64,000 bases of DNA, taken from Sphingobacteriia bacterium (GTDB lineage: Bacteria > Bacteroidota > Bacteroidia > Bacteroidales > UBA7960). Below the pieces are notes generated by a model that saw only the letters and a list, made by a program, of their open reading frames with translations, did no database searches and was not told where the DNA came from. This document shows positions 54,594-63,791 of the stretch, one piece after another (within the stretch, counting starts at the first letter, position 1; each line of letters starts with the position of its first letter). Both the position numbers and the translations under genes were made by a program. The stretch lies in NCBI GenBank assembly GCA_011390785.1, contig JAABRR010000005.1, positions 1-64,000 on the forward strand, given 5' to 3'.

Positions 54594-56735
54594 ATGGAAA
54601 TACAAAAGTTTACTTACGATAATAAAATTTCCCGACTTTTTCTCAATGCTACAATTTTCTGGGGTATTGTTGCTGTTTTGGTGGGTTTATTAATAGCCAT
54701 TGAGCTGGTTTTTCCCAAACTAACCAATGGTATTTCATTTTTATCATTTGGTCGTTTAAGACCATTACATACCAATGCTGCAATTTTTGCTTTTGTTGGA
54801 AATGCTATATTTACAGGTGTTTATTATTCAATTCCGCGTTTGCTAAAAACTCCGTTATATAGTCAGTTGCTGGGTAAAATCAATTTTTGGGGATGGCAGC
54901 TTATTATTGTTGCTGCGGCACTTACCATCCCTTTTGGTTACACAGTGGGTAAGGAATATGCTGAGCTCGAATGGCCCATAGATATTGCTGTTACAATTAT
55001 TTGGATAGTTTTTGGGCTCAACCTTATCATGACTACTCTTAAGCGTAGGGTAAAGCATATTTATGTTGCGATATGGTTTTATATCGCAACTTTTGTAACG
55101 GTAGCAGTATTACATGTTGTTAATTCAATCAATATTCCGATAACTTTTTTAAAAAGTTATCCTGTTTATGCGGGTGTTCAGGATGCCCTGGTACAATGGT
55201 GGTATGGTCATAATGCGGTAGCGTTTTTCTTAACTACACCGTTTTTAGGTCTTATGTATTACTTTGTACCCAAGGCTGCCAACAGGCCAGTATATTCGTA
55301 TCGACTTTCCATTATTCATTTTTGGTCTTTAATATTTCTTTACATCTGGGCAGGGCCACACCATTTGCTGTATTCAGCGTTGCCCGATTGGGTTCAGGCC
55401 CTTGGGGTTGTGTTCTCAGTAATGCTAATAGCTCCTTCCTGGGGAGGTATGGTGAATGGATTGCTCACTTTACGTGGTGCCTGGGATAAAGTAAGACAAG
55501 ATCCTGTTCTGAAAATGTTTGTTGTGGCAATTACTGCTTATGGTATGGCCACCTTTGAAGGTCCGTTACTCTCATTGAAAACTGTGAATGCTATCAGCCA
55601 TTTTACCGACTGGACCATCGCCCACGTGCATATTGGTGCCCTGGGCTGGAACGGCATGCTTACTTTTGGTATGATTTACTGGCTTATGCCACGGTTGTAT
55701 AAAACACCACTATGGAGTATAAAAATGGCCAATGCACACTTCTGGCTTGCCACTACTGGAATGTTATTTTTTGCTGTGCCATTATATTTTGGGGGTATTA
55801 CCCAAAGCCTTATGTGGAAACAATTTACCGAAGAAGGATTCCTGAAATATCCAAATTTCATGGAAACTGTTGTGCAGATTATCCCGATGTATGCTCTGCG
55901 TATTTTTGGTGGAGTACTTTATGTAACAGGTATTATTCTTTTGATTATTAATGTTATAAAAACTGCATATGCAGGCAATTATGTCAGGTTTGAAGAGGAT
56001 GAAGCTCCGGCGCTTCCATCAAAACTCACACCTGAACCCGGCCACAGAGGCCTTGAAGCCCGCCCGGTAATGTTTACGATTGTTGCCCTTATCGTTATTT
56101 TGATTGGTGGAATTGTACAGTTTATGCCCATGTTTATGATCAAAACCAACGTGCCTACCATTGAAGCTGTGATGCCCTATACACCTCTCGAATTGCATGG
56201 ACGCGATATTTATGTAAGAGAAGGCTGCTACAACTGCCATAGCCAGCTGGTTCGTCCTTTCCGTTCAGAAGTTGAGAGATATGGAGATTATTCCAAAGCC
56301 GGAGAAACTGTTTATGATCATCCGTTCCAGTTTGGTTCTAAAAGAACAGGACCCGATCTTGCCCGAGCTGGTGTGGCCGGAAGTTCGGTGAATAAGCCAA
56401 ATTCATGGCACCTTACTCACTTTGAAGAACCCCAAAAGTTGATCCCCCAATCCATCATGCCTCCCTATCCGTGGCTTCTGGAAAATGTGCTTGATATTAG
56501 TACAACAGCAAAAAAAATCAGGGCTTTGCAATATCTGGGCCATCCTTATCCCGACGGATTTGATGAGATCGCCAATGAAGATCTGATGAAACAGGCGGCG
56601 CAAATTGCAGGAGAACTTCGAAGTGGGGGTTTTGAAATAGATGACAATAGAGAAGTGATCGCACTGATAGCCTATATTCAACGCCTGGGATATGACATTT
56701 CCAAACCCGCTGATCAGATTTCTGTTAACGATTAA
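54594..56735 (+). CDS. ccoNO: Fused cbb3 oxidase subunits I and II (CcoN-CcoO)
   Basis: The product has 713 residues. Residues 1-475 are the CcoN heme-copper core with twelve or so membrane helices, including the HTNAAIFAFVG, WWYGHNAVAFFL, WAGPHHLLYSA and WTIAHVHIGALGWNG segments, whose His residues bind the hemes and CuB. From about 500 a further helix leads into CcoO, whose heme c site is CYNCH at 545-549, then RPFRSEVERYGDYSKAGE and QFGSKRTGPDLAR. This fusion is common in Bacteroidota. The enzyme reduces oxygen to water with high affinity and pumps protons. Confidence 0.95.
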   Translation: MEIQKFTYDNKISRLFLNATIFWGIVAVLVGLLIAIELVFPKLTNGISFLSFGRLRPLHTNAAIFAFVGNAIFTGVYYSIPRLLKTPLYSQLLGKINFWGWQLIIVAAALTIPFGYTVGKEYAELEWPIDIAVTIIWIVFGLNLIMTTLKRRVKHIYVAIWFYIATFVTVAVLHVVNSINIPITFLKSYPVYAGVQDALVQWWYGHNAVAFFLTTPFLGLMYYFVPKAANRPVYSYRLSIIHFWSLIFLYIWAGPHHLLYSALPDWVQALGVVFSVMLIAPSWGGMVNGLLTLRGAWDKVRQDPVLKMFVVAITAYGMATFEGPLLSLKTVNAISHFTDWTIAHVHIGALGWNGMLTFGMIYWLMPRLYKTPLWSIKMANAHFWLATTGMLFFAVPLYFGGITQSLMWKQFTEEGFLKYPNFMETVVQIIPMYALRIFGGVLYVTGIILLIINVIKTAYAGNYVRFEEDEAPALPSKLTPEPGHRGLEARPVMFTIVALIVILIGGIVQFMPMFMIKTNVPTIEAVMPYTPLELHGRDIYVREGCYNCHSQLVRPFRSEVERYGDYSKAGETVYDHPFQFGSKRTGPDLARAGVAGSSVNKPNSWHLTHFEEPQKLIPQSIMPPYPWLLENVLDISTTAKKIRALQYLGHPYPDGFDEIANEDLMKQAAQIAGELRSGGFEIDDNREVIALIAYIQRLGYDISKPADQISVND

Positions 56736-56744
56736 TTAAGATGT

Positions 56745-56966
56745 ATGAGACTAGCCCGCAGTGTATTGGAAAATGCAACCGGTAATGAAATTTTTGCCAT
56801 TATCGGTATATTGATATTCTTTTCTTTTTTTGTTGGATTGATATGGTGGGTCGTAAAATTGAAATCCTCAAAAGTAAAAGAATTTAGCAGACTTCCTTTA
56901 GATGATGATGAAGAAGCATCAGCTTCTACAGATTTAGATAGTTCGCAATCAGAAAACAAAAAATAA
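56745..56966 (+). CDS. ccoQ: CcoQ-like small membrane subunit
   Basis: The 73-residue protein has one membrane helix (FAIIGILIFFSFFVGLIWWVV) and an acidic tail (DDDEEASASTDLD). The position between ccoNO and ccoP and the size identify it as CcoQ, although the sequence of this family is poorly conserved. An ATG at 56741 is in another frame and stops early. The gaps to its neighbours are only 9 and 7 bp. Confidence 0.85.
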   Translation: MRLARSVLENATGNEIFAIIGILIFFSFFVGLIWWVVKLKSSKVKEFSRLPLDDDEEASASTDLDSSQSENKK

Positions 56967-56973
56967 CATCGCT

Positions 56974-57582
56974 ATGACAAAAGATAAATTGCCATCAGAA
57001 CAAGTAAAAGTTGATTATGAGTATGATACACTAACCAACGATCGTCTTCTTAAAGATCACGAATATGATGGTATCAGAGAGTTAGATAATGCGCCACCTT
57101 CATGGTTCAACATGTTATTTATTGGCACTATTGTTTTTGCTGTTCTCTATCTTTATATTTTATGGATGTTCCAGCCAGCAGGGTTGGTGCAAGCCAAAGA
57201 ATATCAGAATGAACTGGCAAAGGCCAAAACAACTGCTTCTGCAGAGCCTGGCACAAGAGCAATCAGGATGGTACTGCTCAATGATGAGGAATCGATGCAA
57301 AATGGGCAGAAGGTTTTTAATAGTGTTTGTGCAGTTTGCCACCTGGCAGACGGTGGCGGCCTGGTCGGGCCCAATTTAACAGACAAATACTGGGTACATG
57401 GCAATTCAGTTAAAGATCTTTTTACTGTTATCACTGAAGGGGTTATTGAAAAGGGCATGATTCCTTATCGGGATCAGCTTTCGCACCAACAAAGGTTGGA
57501 AGTCTCCGGTTACATTCTCAATAATCTGGTAGGTTCTGAACCTGCCAATCCTAAAGAGCCCGAAGGGGAATTAATTGAATAA
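56974..57582 (+). CDS. ccoP: Cbb3 oxidase subunit III (CcoP), single-heme form
   Basis: The product has 202 residues. The N-terminal segment DHEYDGIRELDNAPPSWF is the CcoP signature, followed by one membrane helix (47-65). One cytochrome c domain has the heme site CAVCH (Cys119, Cys122, His123) and Met162 as a likely axial ligand. Classic CcoP has two hemes and about 300 residues; this one has only one. It accepts electrons from soluble cytochrome c and passes them to CcoO. The ccoG ATG lies 4 bp after its stop. Confidence 0.93.
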   Translation: MTKDKLPSEQVKVDYEYDTLTNDRLLKDHEYDGIRELDNAPPSWFNMLFIGTIVFAVLYLYILWMFQPAGLVQAKEYQNELAKAKTTASAEPGTRAIRMVLLNDEESMQNGQKVFNSVCAVCHLADGGGLVGPNLTDKYWVHGNSVKDLFTVITEGVIEKGMIPYRDQLSHQQRLEVSGYILNNLVGSEPANPKEPEGELIE

Positions 57583-57586
57583 TTTT

Positions 57587-59026
57587 ATGGACATTTCCCA
57601 ACCAGAATCAAATGGGTCAAAAAGCTCCCAACCTTATTTTCGCGATACGTTACAAACTGTTGACGAAAAAGGAGGCAGGCGCTGGATATATCCCAAACGT
57701 CCATCGGGAAGTATCTATAATTACAGATGGATAGTTGCAATTATTCTTTTGTCATTTTTCTTCTTATCCCCCTATATTACTTATAAGGGAGAACCTTTTA
57801 TGCTTCTCAATGTGCTGGAGAGAAAATTTATTCTTTTCGGGCAGGTTTTCTGGCCACAGGATTTTCATTTACTGGTGGTTTCCATTATTGCTCTTATCGT
57901 TTTTGTGATTCTCTTCACGATCAATTTTGGGCGCTTGTTTTGCGGTTGGGCATGCCCCCAAACGCTTTTCATGGAGTTTATTTTTCGCCAGATTGAATAT
58001 TTAATTGAAGGCGATTATCACAAACAAAAGAAGCTGGATAAACAGGAACTGGATTTTGAGAAATTCTGGAAAAAGAGTCTGAAACATCTGGTGTTTTTTG
58101 CCTTAGCATTTCTAATTATCAATACTATTGTAGCCTATCTTATTGGTGCTGAGAAGCTGGGAACGTTAATTTCGGCCGGCCCTTTGGCAAACTTTGGAAC
58201 CTTTTCTCTGGTAGTTATATTTTCTGCTGCTTTATACGGTATTTATGCCTTTTTTCGCGAACAGGTATGTATTATTGTTTGCCCCTATGGTAGATTGCAA
58301 GGGGTGTTACTTGATGAAAAATCTGCTGTTGTTGCCTACGACTATAAACGTGGTGAACCGCGTGCCCCTTTTCGCGCATCCGAAAATCGTTCTGACGAAA
58401 ACAAAGGAGATTGCATAGATTGCAACAGCTGCGTTTTGGTGTGCCCCACAGGTATAGATATTCGAAATGGAACGCAATTGGAATGTGTAAACTGTGCCGC
58501 ATGTATCGATGCCTGTAATAAGATGATGGACCGGGTAAAACAACCGCCTGGATTGATACGCTATGATTCTGAGAAGGCTATTTCTACCGGTGAAAGAAAC
58601 TTCTTTAATGCCCGAACTATAGCTTACAGTGGATTTTTGGTTTTGTTACTTGTTTTGGTAGCCACTTTGTTCGTTTTACGCGGTGAAGTGGAAGCAACCA
58701 TGCTGCGTGTGCCAGGTTCAATGTATCAGCAATATAGCCCCGGAAAGTATTCCAATCTTTTTAATATACAGCTTGTAAATAAAACCGGAGAAGATATGCC
58801 CGTAAGCCTTCAACTTATGACTGTTGATGGTGAAATAGTTTTTCTTGGAAACGAGATAGAAGCCAAAAAAGGAGAAGTAACAGAAGCAACCTTTATGGTG
58901 GTTATTGATGAAGAAAACTTAAAGGCAAGCAATACGCCTTTGGTTATAGGTGTTTTTTCAGGCAACAAGCAAATTGATAAATACAGAACCAACTTTATTG
59001 GGCCCAGATCACTTGATATTCCATAA
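57587..59026 (+). CDS. ccoG: Cytochrome oxidase accessory protein CcoG (FixG)
   Basis: The product has about 479 residues. It has several membrane helices (about 45-65, 85-110, 155-215, 335-355) and a polyferredoxin motif GRLFCGWACPQTLFMEF. Two 4Fe-4S clusters follow (CIDCNSCVLVCPTGIDI and CVNCAACIDAC), and a C-terminal Ig-like domain ends the protein. CcoG helps reduce copper for oxidase assembly. I prefer the ATG at 57587; a TTG at 57575 would overlap ccoP by 8 bp. Confidence 0.94.
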   Translation: MDISQPESNGSKSSQPYFRDTLQTVDEKGGRRWIYPKRPSGSIYNYRWIVAIILLSFFFLSPYITYKGEPFMLLNVLERKFILFGQVFWPQDFHLLVVSIIALIVFVILFTINFGRLFCGWACPQTLFMEFIFRQIEYLIEGDYHKQKKLDKQELDFEKFWKKSLKHLVFFALAFLIINTIVAYLIGAEKLGTLISAGPLANFGTFSLVVIFSAALYGIYAFFREQVCIIVCPYGRLQGVLLDEKSAVVAYDYKRGEPRAPFRASENRSDENKGDCIDCNSCVLVCPTGIDIRNGTQLECVNCAACIDACNKMMDRVKQPPGLIRYDSEKAISTGERNFFNARTIAYSGFLVLLLVLVATLFVLRGEVEATMLRVPGSMYQQYSPGKYSNLFNIQLVNKTGEDMPVSLQLMTVDGEIVFLGNEIEAKKGEVTEATFMVVIDEENLKASNTPLVIGVFSGNKQIDKYRTNFIGPRSLDIP

Positions 59027-59248
59027 ATTTGGTAAAGTGAACCCTTAATTTCAAGCTATTTCGGATTTGCTTCTGTGTGCGATACGCTCAGAAGATCAAT
59101 TATGTAACTAAATTTTTTTTGATGAACCGAACCATGACAAAAATTTTGACACACACACGAATGATTATATTTCGCAGCATGGTAAAACATGCAATCAGAG
59201 TAATGTTGGCGAGCTCCATCTGGCCACTAAAAAACAAATTATAAACAG
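59027..59248. other. Spacer between ccoG and ccoH
   Basis: 222 bp, unusually long inside a cco cluster. It has a CTTCTG/CAGAAG hairpin (59070-59094) with a T-rich run about 17 bases later, which may be a weak terminator. No gene is seen. Confidence 0.35.
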
Positions 59249-59695
59249 ATGAAAATTGAATGGAACTGGGGCACCAAGCTCGTTATAGCAATGGCTACTT
59301 TTATGATAATGATTCTCTCGATGGTGGTGGTAATGTTTAGGCAAGACATTAGCCTTGTAGAAAAAGATTACTATCCCAAAGGACAGGCTTACCAGGAAAT
59401 GATAATAAAAGAACGTAACGCTTTACCTTTTAAAGATGATATACGTTTGGGGGTAGCCAACGGAAGGGTTCAGGTTAAGTTTCCGGATTTTTTCAAACCC
59501 GAAACCACAACAGGTTATGTTCAGATCTATCATAGAATTAGTGATAATCAGGATCGATTTGCCCGTTTGTCTTTAAATGAAAATGGAGTTTTTTCCTATC
59601 CTGCAGTTGATTTGAAAGGGCGTTATATATTGAAGATATCCTGGCAACAAGAAGGTGCTGAGTATTATACTGAAAAAAGTATTACCATAGAATAA
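59249..59695 (+). CDS. ccoH: Cbb3 oxidase assembly protein CcoH (FixH)
   Basis: The product has 148 residues. There is one N-terminal membrane helix (LVIAMATFMIMILSMVVVMF) and then the family motif VEKDYYPKGQAYQEMI. A beta-sandwich domain in the periplasm follows. FixH/CcoH is needed for stable assembly of the oxidase. It lies 9 bp before the SafE-like gene, so the two are co-transcribed. Confidence 0.92.
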   Translation: MKIEWNWGTKLVIAMATFMIMILSMVVVMFRQDISLVEKDYYPKGQAYQEMIIKERNALPFKDDIRLGVANGRVQVKFPDFFKPETTTGYVQIYHRISDNQDRFARLSLNENGVFSYPAVDLKGRYILKISWQQEGAEYYTEKSITIE

Positions 59696-59704
59696 TTTTG
59701 CAAT

Positions 59705-60442
59705 ATGTTTGATTTATACACCGCCTTAACCATTGGTTTAATAGGGAGTTTTCACTGCATAGGAATGTGTGGGCCAATAGCAGTTGCTTTGCCATTGGGC
59801 GAAAGAAGTTTTTTAGACAGGGCAACAGGTGCATTTTTGTATAACATTGGCAGAACGATTACATACGGTGTTTTAGGTGCTTTGTTCGGGTTACTGGGCA
59901 AAGGAATTGAAATGGCTGGTTTCCAGCAATGGGCATCCATTGTAATCGGGATGATCATGATTATGACCGTGGTATTTCCATTTCTCTTTAAAGGGAATTT
60001 GAATCTTGAACAGCTTATGTTCGGTTATGCCGGAAGACTGATAGCCCGTTTCAGGAAATTATTCGGAATTCAAACTTACAGCAATCTTTTTTTTATTGGT
60101 TTGCTTAATGGTTTGCTGCCTTGCGGGCTTGTTTACGTTGCGGTTGCCGGAGCGTTAAACACCAATGATGCCGTATTGGGCGTGTTATTCATGCTTGTTT
60201 TCGGATTAGGCACAATCCCAATAATGATGGGAGTTTCGCTGGCCGGTAATTTTGTTGGTCATAGTTTTAAGAAAAGAATGAATAAAATAATACCTGCCTT
60301 TATTTTCTTTTTAGGGGTGTTGTTTATTTTAAGGGGATTGTCGCTGGGAATACCCTTTGTAAGTCCGAAATCACAAATGCTCACACCTGATAAAGAAGTT
60401 AGGGTGGAAGGTTCCTGTTGTGGAAGCGACACCATTGAATAA
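59705..60442 (+). CDS. TauE/SafE-family membrane protein linked to cbb3 oxidase
   Basis: The 245-residue protein has about six membrane helices. The start has SFHCIGMCGPIAVALPLG, a Cys/His-bearing motif of the SafE-like subfamily found in cco loci, and a second GLLPCGLVYVAVAGAL motif follows near residue 140. It ends with CCGS, two adjacent cysteines. The general family is annotated as a sulfite exporter, but here a copper role for cbb3 assembly is more likely from context. It is the last gene of the cco cluster and converges on the GH2 gene. Confidence 0.87.
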   Translation: MFDLYTALTIGLIGSFHCIGMCGPIAVALPLGERSFLDRATGAFLYNIGRTITYGVLGALFGLLGKGIEMAGFQQWASIVIGMIMIMTVVFPFLFKGNLNLEQLMFGYAGRLIARFRKLFGIQTYSNLFFIGLLNGLLPCGLVYVAVAGALNTNDAVLGVLFMLVFGLGTIPIMMGVSLAGNFVGHSFKKRMNKIIPAFIFFLGVLFILRGLSLGIPFVSPKSQMLTPDKEVRVEGSCCGSDTIE

Positions 60443-60479
60443 TAGGAAGATAGTATTATAATTTTCGGCTTATTTACTT

Positions 60480-63281
60480 TTACCTGAAATCAAACCACAA
60501 TTTAATAGGATAGGTTTGCTCGCCCTTATGTCCGCTGTGCCATCCTTGTTGGCTTCTTAAACCCAAATATTCTGCTTTTTTAAACTTGGTGCCAATGGCT
60601 GGTATTTCATACAGGAATGAAATGTCGCCATCTGGGAATGGGGGATAGGTACCACCCATTACATTTTGTGGTTTTTCTGGTATGTAAAGTTTGAAAAACA
60701 AATTAGGGGTTTCAGAAATAATGGTTACAGGAGTTTCAGTAGTTTCTAAAACTGCCCAGAACAGATTGGCATGGTAGCCCTTAAATTCAGGGTAAATAAG
60801 CTCATTGAAACTTTCGCCTGTAATCGTATTGTTATAGTCTTTTTGCCAAACACCTATATTGGCACCTTTAAGTCTGTTTTTCCAAACACGGTAAGGTCCA
60901 CGCCCCATCCATTCTATCCCTTTGCAGTTTTCTTCAGGATATTGAAAAGATAACCCCAAATAATCAAAATTACCCCAGGTATTATTCAACAGGTCGGCAT
61001 CCAGTAATATCAATCCCGAAGGTTTTACTGTCCATGTTATTTTTCTTGTATGATGATCTGTTAAAGCTGTAAATACAAAATCTCCGTCCGAATTGGTTTC
61101 CCATTGCGTTGTGGTAACAGGCATTTCAGTGCCTACAATGTTACCGCCGGTAAATGAAAGGGGGCCACTGCTGTTTTTAACTCCATGAATAGAGCCATCA
61201 GTTTTGGAAAAAGAAACTTCAAGTTCATTGGCAGTAACCGTTACTGTATCTTCGGTTTCTGAAACTGATATTTGCGCGCCAGATTGGTTGGGAAGTGTTT
61301 CCAGTATTTCTGCTGCTTTTTCCCATGTCTGAATTACAGGCCAACTCCAGGTATATATTTCATTTCCATGATGGTCGGTGGCAGTAAACAGAAAAAGATC
61401 TGCCTGTTGTAAAGCATTTTCAGTTGGAATATAAACGGCTTTTGTTTCGCCGGGAAGTGTGTTGGGGCTGTCTATTTTGCCAGATGCAATTGTTCTTTCG
61501 GGTTGGTTGCCAAAACCGGTGTGGATGACCTTCCATTCAAAGGTGCATTGATTAAGATTGGTGAACAGATATTTGTTGGTAAGGAATAATCTTCCGTTCC
61601 ATGTTCTATTGATAATTAAAGGTTCTATCTGAACAGGCGACCAGATTTCACGAATAGTATTAAAGCTACCCCCTTTTTCGCGATGTGGGCCTAAAATACC
61701 ATCAGGCGCGTGGTCTCCGTCGCTGTCATAAACGATTCCTTCTTTATCGGTACGCAGGACTGCCTCATCAGAAAATACCCAAAGAAAGCCCCCTGCATGC
61801 AAAGGCGATGTTTGGTATTGATTCCAATAGTCTTCCAGACCTGAACCATGGCCGCCATCATACAAACCATGTAAAAACTCGGTGGGCATAAACGGGTCAT
61901 TACCTGCATGATATTTAGCTATTCCGTAATTGAGAGAAGGGTAGTGGTGAAGATCCATACCATTTTTCAGCAGCCATGGATAAAGCACCACACGCTTCTG
62001 AAGATCATATTCATGAAACCACTTCTCATTGGCGAAATCCCAGCCTCCTTCATTTCCGTTTTGCCAGAATACAACGCTTGGATGATTGTGATCGCGCAAA
62101 ACGGTGCTTTTAATGATTTTAGGTCCCACAACAGTATCATAACCATCCTGCCATCCTGCTATTTCATTAAGTACAAACAAACCCAGTGAATCGCAAAGTT
62201 CAAGAAATCGCTTGTCCGGCGGATAGTGCGACATGCGTACCGCATTCATATTCATTTCTTTCATCAGCTTTATATCCATCAGATGATTGGCTTCGCTTAA
62301 GGCCCTGCCCGTGGAAGGCCAGAATGAGTGGCGGTTTACCCCTTTAAACACAACCTTTTCTCCATTAACATAAAAACCATCATGTTCTCTCAATTCGAGC
62401 GTGCGAAATCCAATACGCTCGGTAACTTCATGAATTATTTCATTTCCTTTCATGAGAGAAATTTTTATATCATACAGAGTGGGCCATTCCGGATTCCATG
62501 GTTGTATATTGTTAAAACTGCCTGAAATGAGATTTGATGTTATCCTACGGGCGACTTCGTATTGAAGGGTATTGCCAATTTTGTTACCTTCCAAATCCTT
62601 AAGTTCAATTGATATGCTATGCCCAGTGGGTGCATTATTGAGGTCAATTTTTGCAGTAATGGAACCATCGTCTTTGGCATCAATAGCTACTTTATTAATA
62701 TGGGTTTTGGGCAGTACTTTCAGATAAACCGGACGGTAAATCCCACCAAAGATCCAATAATCGGCCTGTCTTTCTGCTTTGTTTACCGATTCATTAGCCG
62801 AATGTTTGTCCACAGCTACTTCCAGCAGGTTTTTCTGGCCGTATTTCAGCAGTTTGGTAATATCATACCCGAACTGATAAAAACTACCCTGATGCGTTTC
62901 TCCGGCTGGCTTCCCATTGATTTTAACCCGGGTATCGGTCATACTACCTACAAAAACAATTTTAATAACTTGACCCTGCCAGGCAGCCGGAACATCAAAC
63001 TCATGTTTATAGAGTCCTGTTTCTTTTCCTGGTTCGATATCTTCATTGCGCCAGTCGTGCCCGTAATTGTAAGTGCCAAAACCCTGCAGTTCCCAGTTTG
63101 AAGGAACAGGAATGGTTTTCCACTCGCCACTGTTGCGGCCATCAGTTACAAAAAAATCCCAATCAACGGTATTGTTTGAGTCTGTTCCTGATAGATAGAC
63201 GATTTGGGTTGTTTGCCCGAAAATATTTTGTAATTGGAAGGTGGTGATCAAAAGGACTAAGAGGAAGATTTTTGGGTACAT
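60480..63281 (-). CDS. Secreted GH2 beta-galactosidase
   Basis: The product has 933 residues. A signal peptide (FLLVLLITTFQLQNIFGQ) is followed by the GH2 sugar-binding domain, an Ig-like domain and the TIM barrel, then a C-terminal beta-sandwich region resembling domain 5 of LacZ (GPYRVWKNRLKGANIGVW). The acid/base is Glu411 in NGNEGGWDF and the nucleophile is Glu468 in PTEFLHG. The FKGVNRHSFWP motif is the usual barrel start. It is periplasmic or outer-membrane exposed and cuts beta-galactosides or related glycosides from plant or algal glycans; the exact substrate is not set. No SusCD pair lies nearby. Confidence 0.92.
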   Translation of the reverse strand: MYPKIFLLVLLITTFQLQNIFGQTTQIVYLSGTDSNNTVDWDFFVTDGRNSGEWKTIPVPSNWELQGFGTYNYGHDWRNEDIEPGKETGLYKHEFDVPAAWQGQVIKIVFVGSMTDTRVKINGKPAGETHQGSFYQFGYDITKLLKYGQKNLLEVAVDKHSANESVNKAERQADYWIFGGIYRPVYLKVLPKTHINKVAIDAKDDGSITAKIDLNNAPTGHSISIELKDLEGNKIGNTLQYEVARRITSNLISGSFNNIQPWNPEWPTLYDIKISLMKGNEIIHEVTERIGFRTLELREHDGFYVNGEKVVFKGVNRHSFWPSTGRALSEANHLMDIKLMKEMNMNAVRMSHYPPDKRFLELCDSLGLFVLNEIAGWQDGYDTVVGPKIIKSTVLRDHNHPSVVFWQNGNEGGWDFANEKWFHEYDLQKRVVLYPWLLKNGMDLHHYPSLNYGIAKYHAGNDPFMPTEFLHGLYDGGHGSGLEDYWNQYQTSPLHAGGFLWVFSDEAVLRTDKEGIVYDSDGDHAPDGILGPHREKGGSFNTIREIWSPVQIEPLIINRTWNGRLFLTNKYLFTNLNQCTFEWKVIHTGFGNQPERTIASGKIDSPNTLPGETKAVYIPTENALQQADLFLFTATDHHGNEIYTWSWPVIQTWEKAAEILETLPNQSGAQISVSETEDTVTVTANELEVSFSKTDGSIHGVKNSSGPLSFTGGNIVGTEMPVTTTQWETNSDGDFVFTALTDHHTRKITWTVKPSGLILLDADLLNNTWGNFDYLGLSFQYPEENCKGIEWMGRGPYRVWKNRLKGANIGVWQKDYNNTITGESFNELIYPEFKGYHANLFWAVLETTETPVTIISETPNLFFKLYIPEKPQNVMGGTYPPFPDGDISFLYEIPAIGTKFKKAEYLGLRSQQGWHSGHKGEQTYPIKLWFDFR

Positions 63282-63328
63282 AAGCTCTTGGTTGGTAAAT
63301 TGTTATTGGATGTTTAACTTCAACACCA

Positions 63329-63336
63329 CAAAAATA
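63329..63336 (-). promoter_or_regulatory. Promoter box for the GH2 gene
   Basis: The minus strand reads TATTTTTG, a full TAnnTTTG match 48 bp before the start codon. The -33 element is not clear. Confidence 0.45.
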
Positions 63337-63664
63337 GTTCTATTTATTCATTAGCGAAGTAAAGCCAATCTAATGTTTGATAAACCTTTCAGTTTTAAGA
63401 GCCATAAATCTTGCTCTGCAGCATCTTGATTTACAGTTTCTCCTTATCATTGAAAATTCACTACGCACATTTCCAACTCATGGAGCACTAACAAGGCTAA
63501 CTTTCATTTCCATGCTGGTATCCAATAGATTTTCATCCAAACTAATGATGCCAGAAAGACTGTTAAAACTCTCATAAAAAGGGTCCAGGATTTTACCCCA
63601 GGTTTTGTTGAAATCAAAATTTACCCAAAAGGACCCCCTAAAAATGCAAAAAGAATTTTTAAAC

Positions 63665-63695
63665 ATTTGCAACAATTACTCTTTATTGTATTTTT
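63665..63695 (+). promoter_or_regulatory. Consensus Bacteroidota promoter for the GNAT gene
   Basis: TTTG at 63665-63668 and TATTTTTG at 63688-63695 are separated by exactly 19 bases, a full match to both elements. Transcription should start near 63702, leaving a leader of about 90 bases. Confidence 0.75.
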
Positions 63696-63791
63696 GCCAT
63701 CGATCAAAGATAAATCATCAGGACCATTAAAATAAGGCTTAAGGACATCCTGTTTATTTTTTTACGAATACTTATCCAAATCTATTAAATA

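Larger units (their letters stand above)
63282..63791. other. Divergent region between the GH2 gene and the GNAT gene
   Basis: 510 bp holding the promoters listed separately. On the minus strand, 63478-63675 is open and reads NFDFNKTWGKILDPFYESF and SGIISLDENLLDTSMEMKV before a stop, with similar sequence beyond it in the same frame. This weakly recalls a YceI-type beta barrel and may be a coding remnant. Confidence 0.3.
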
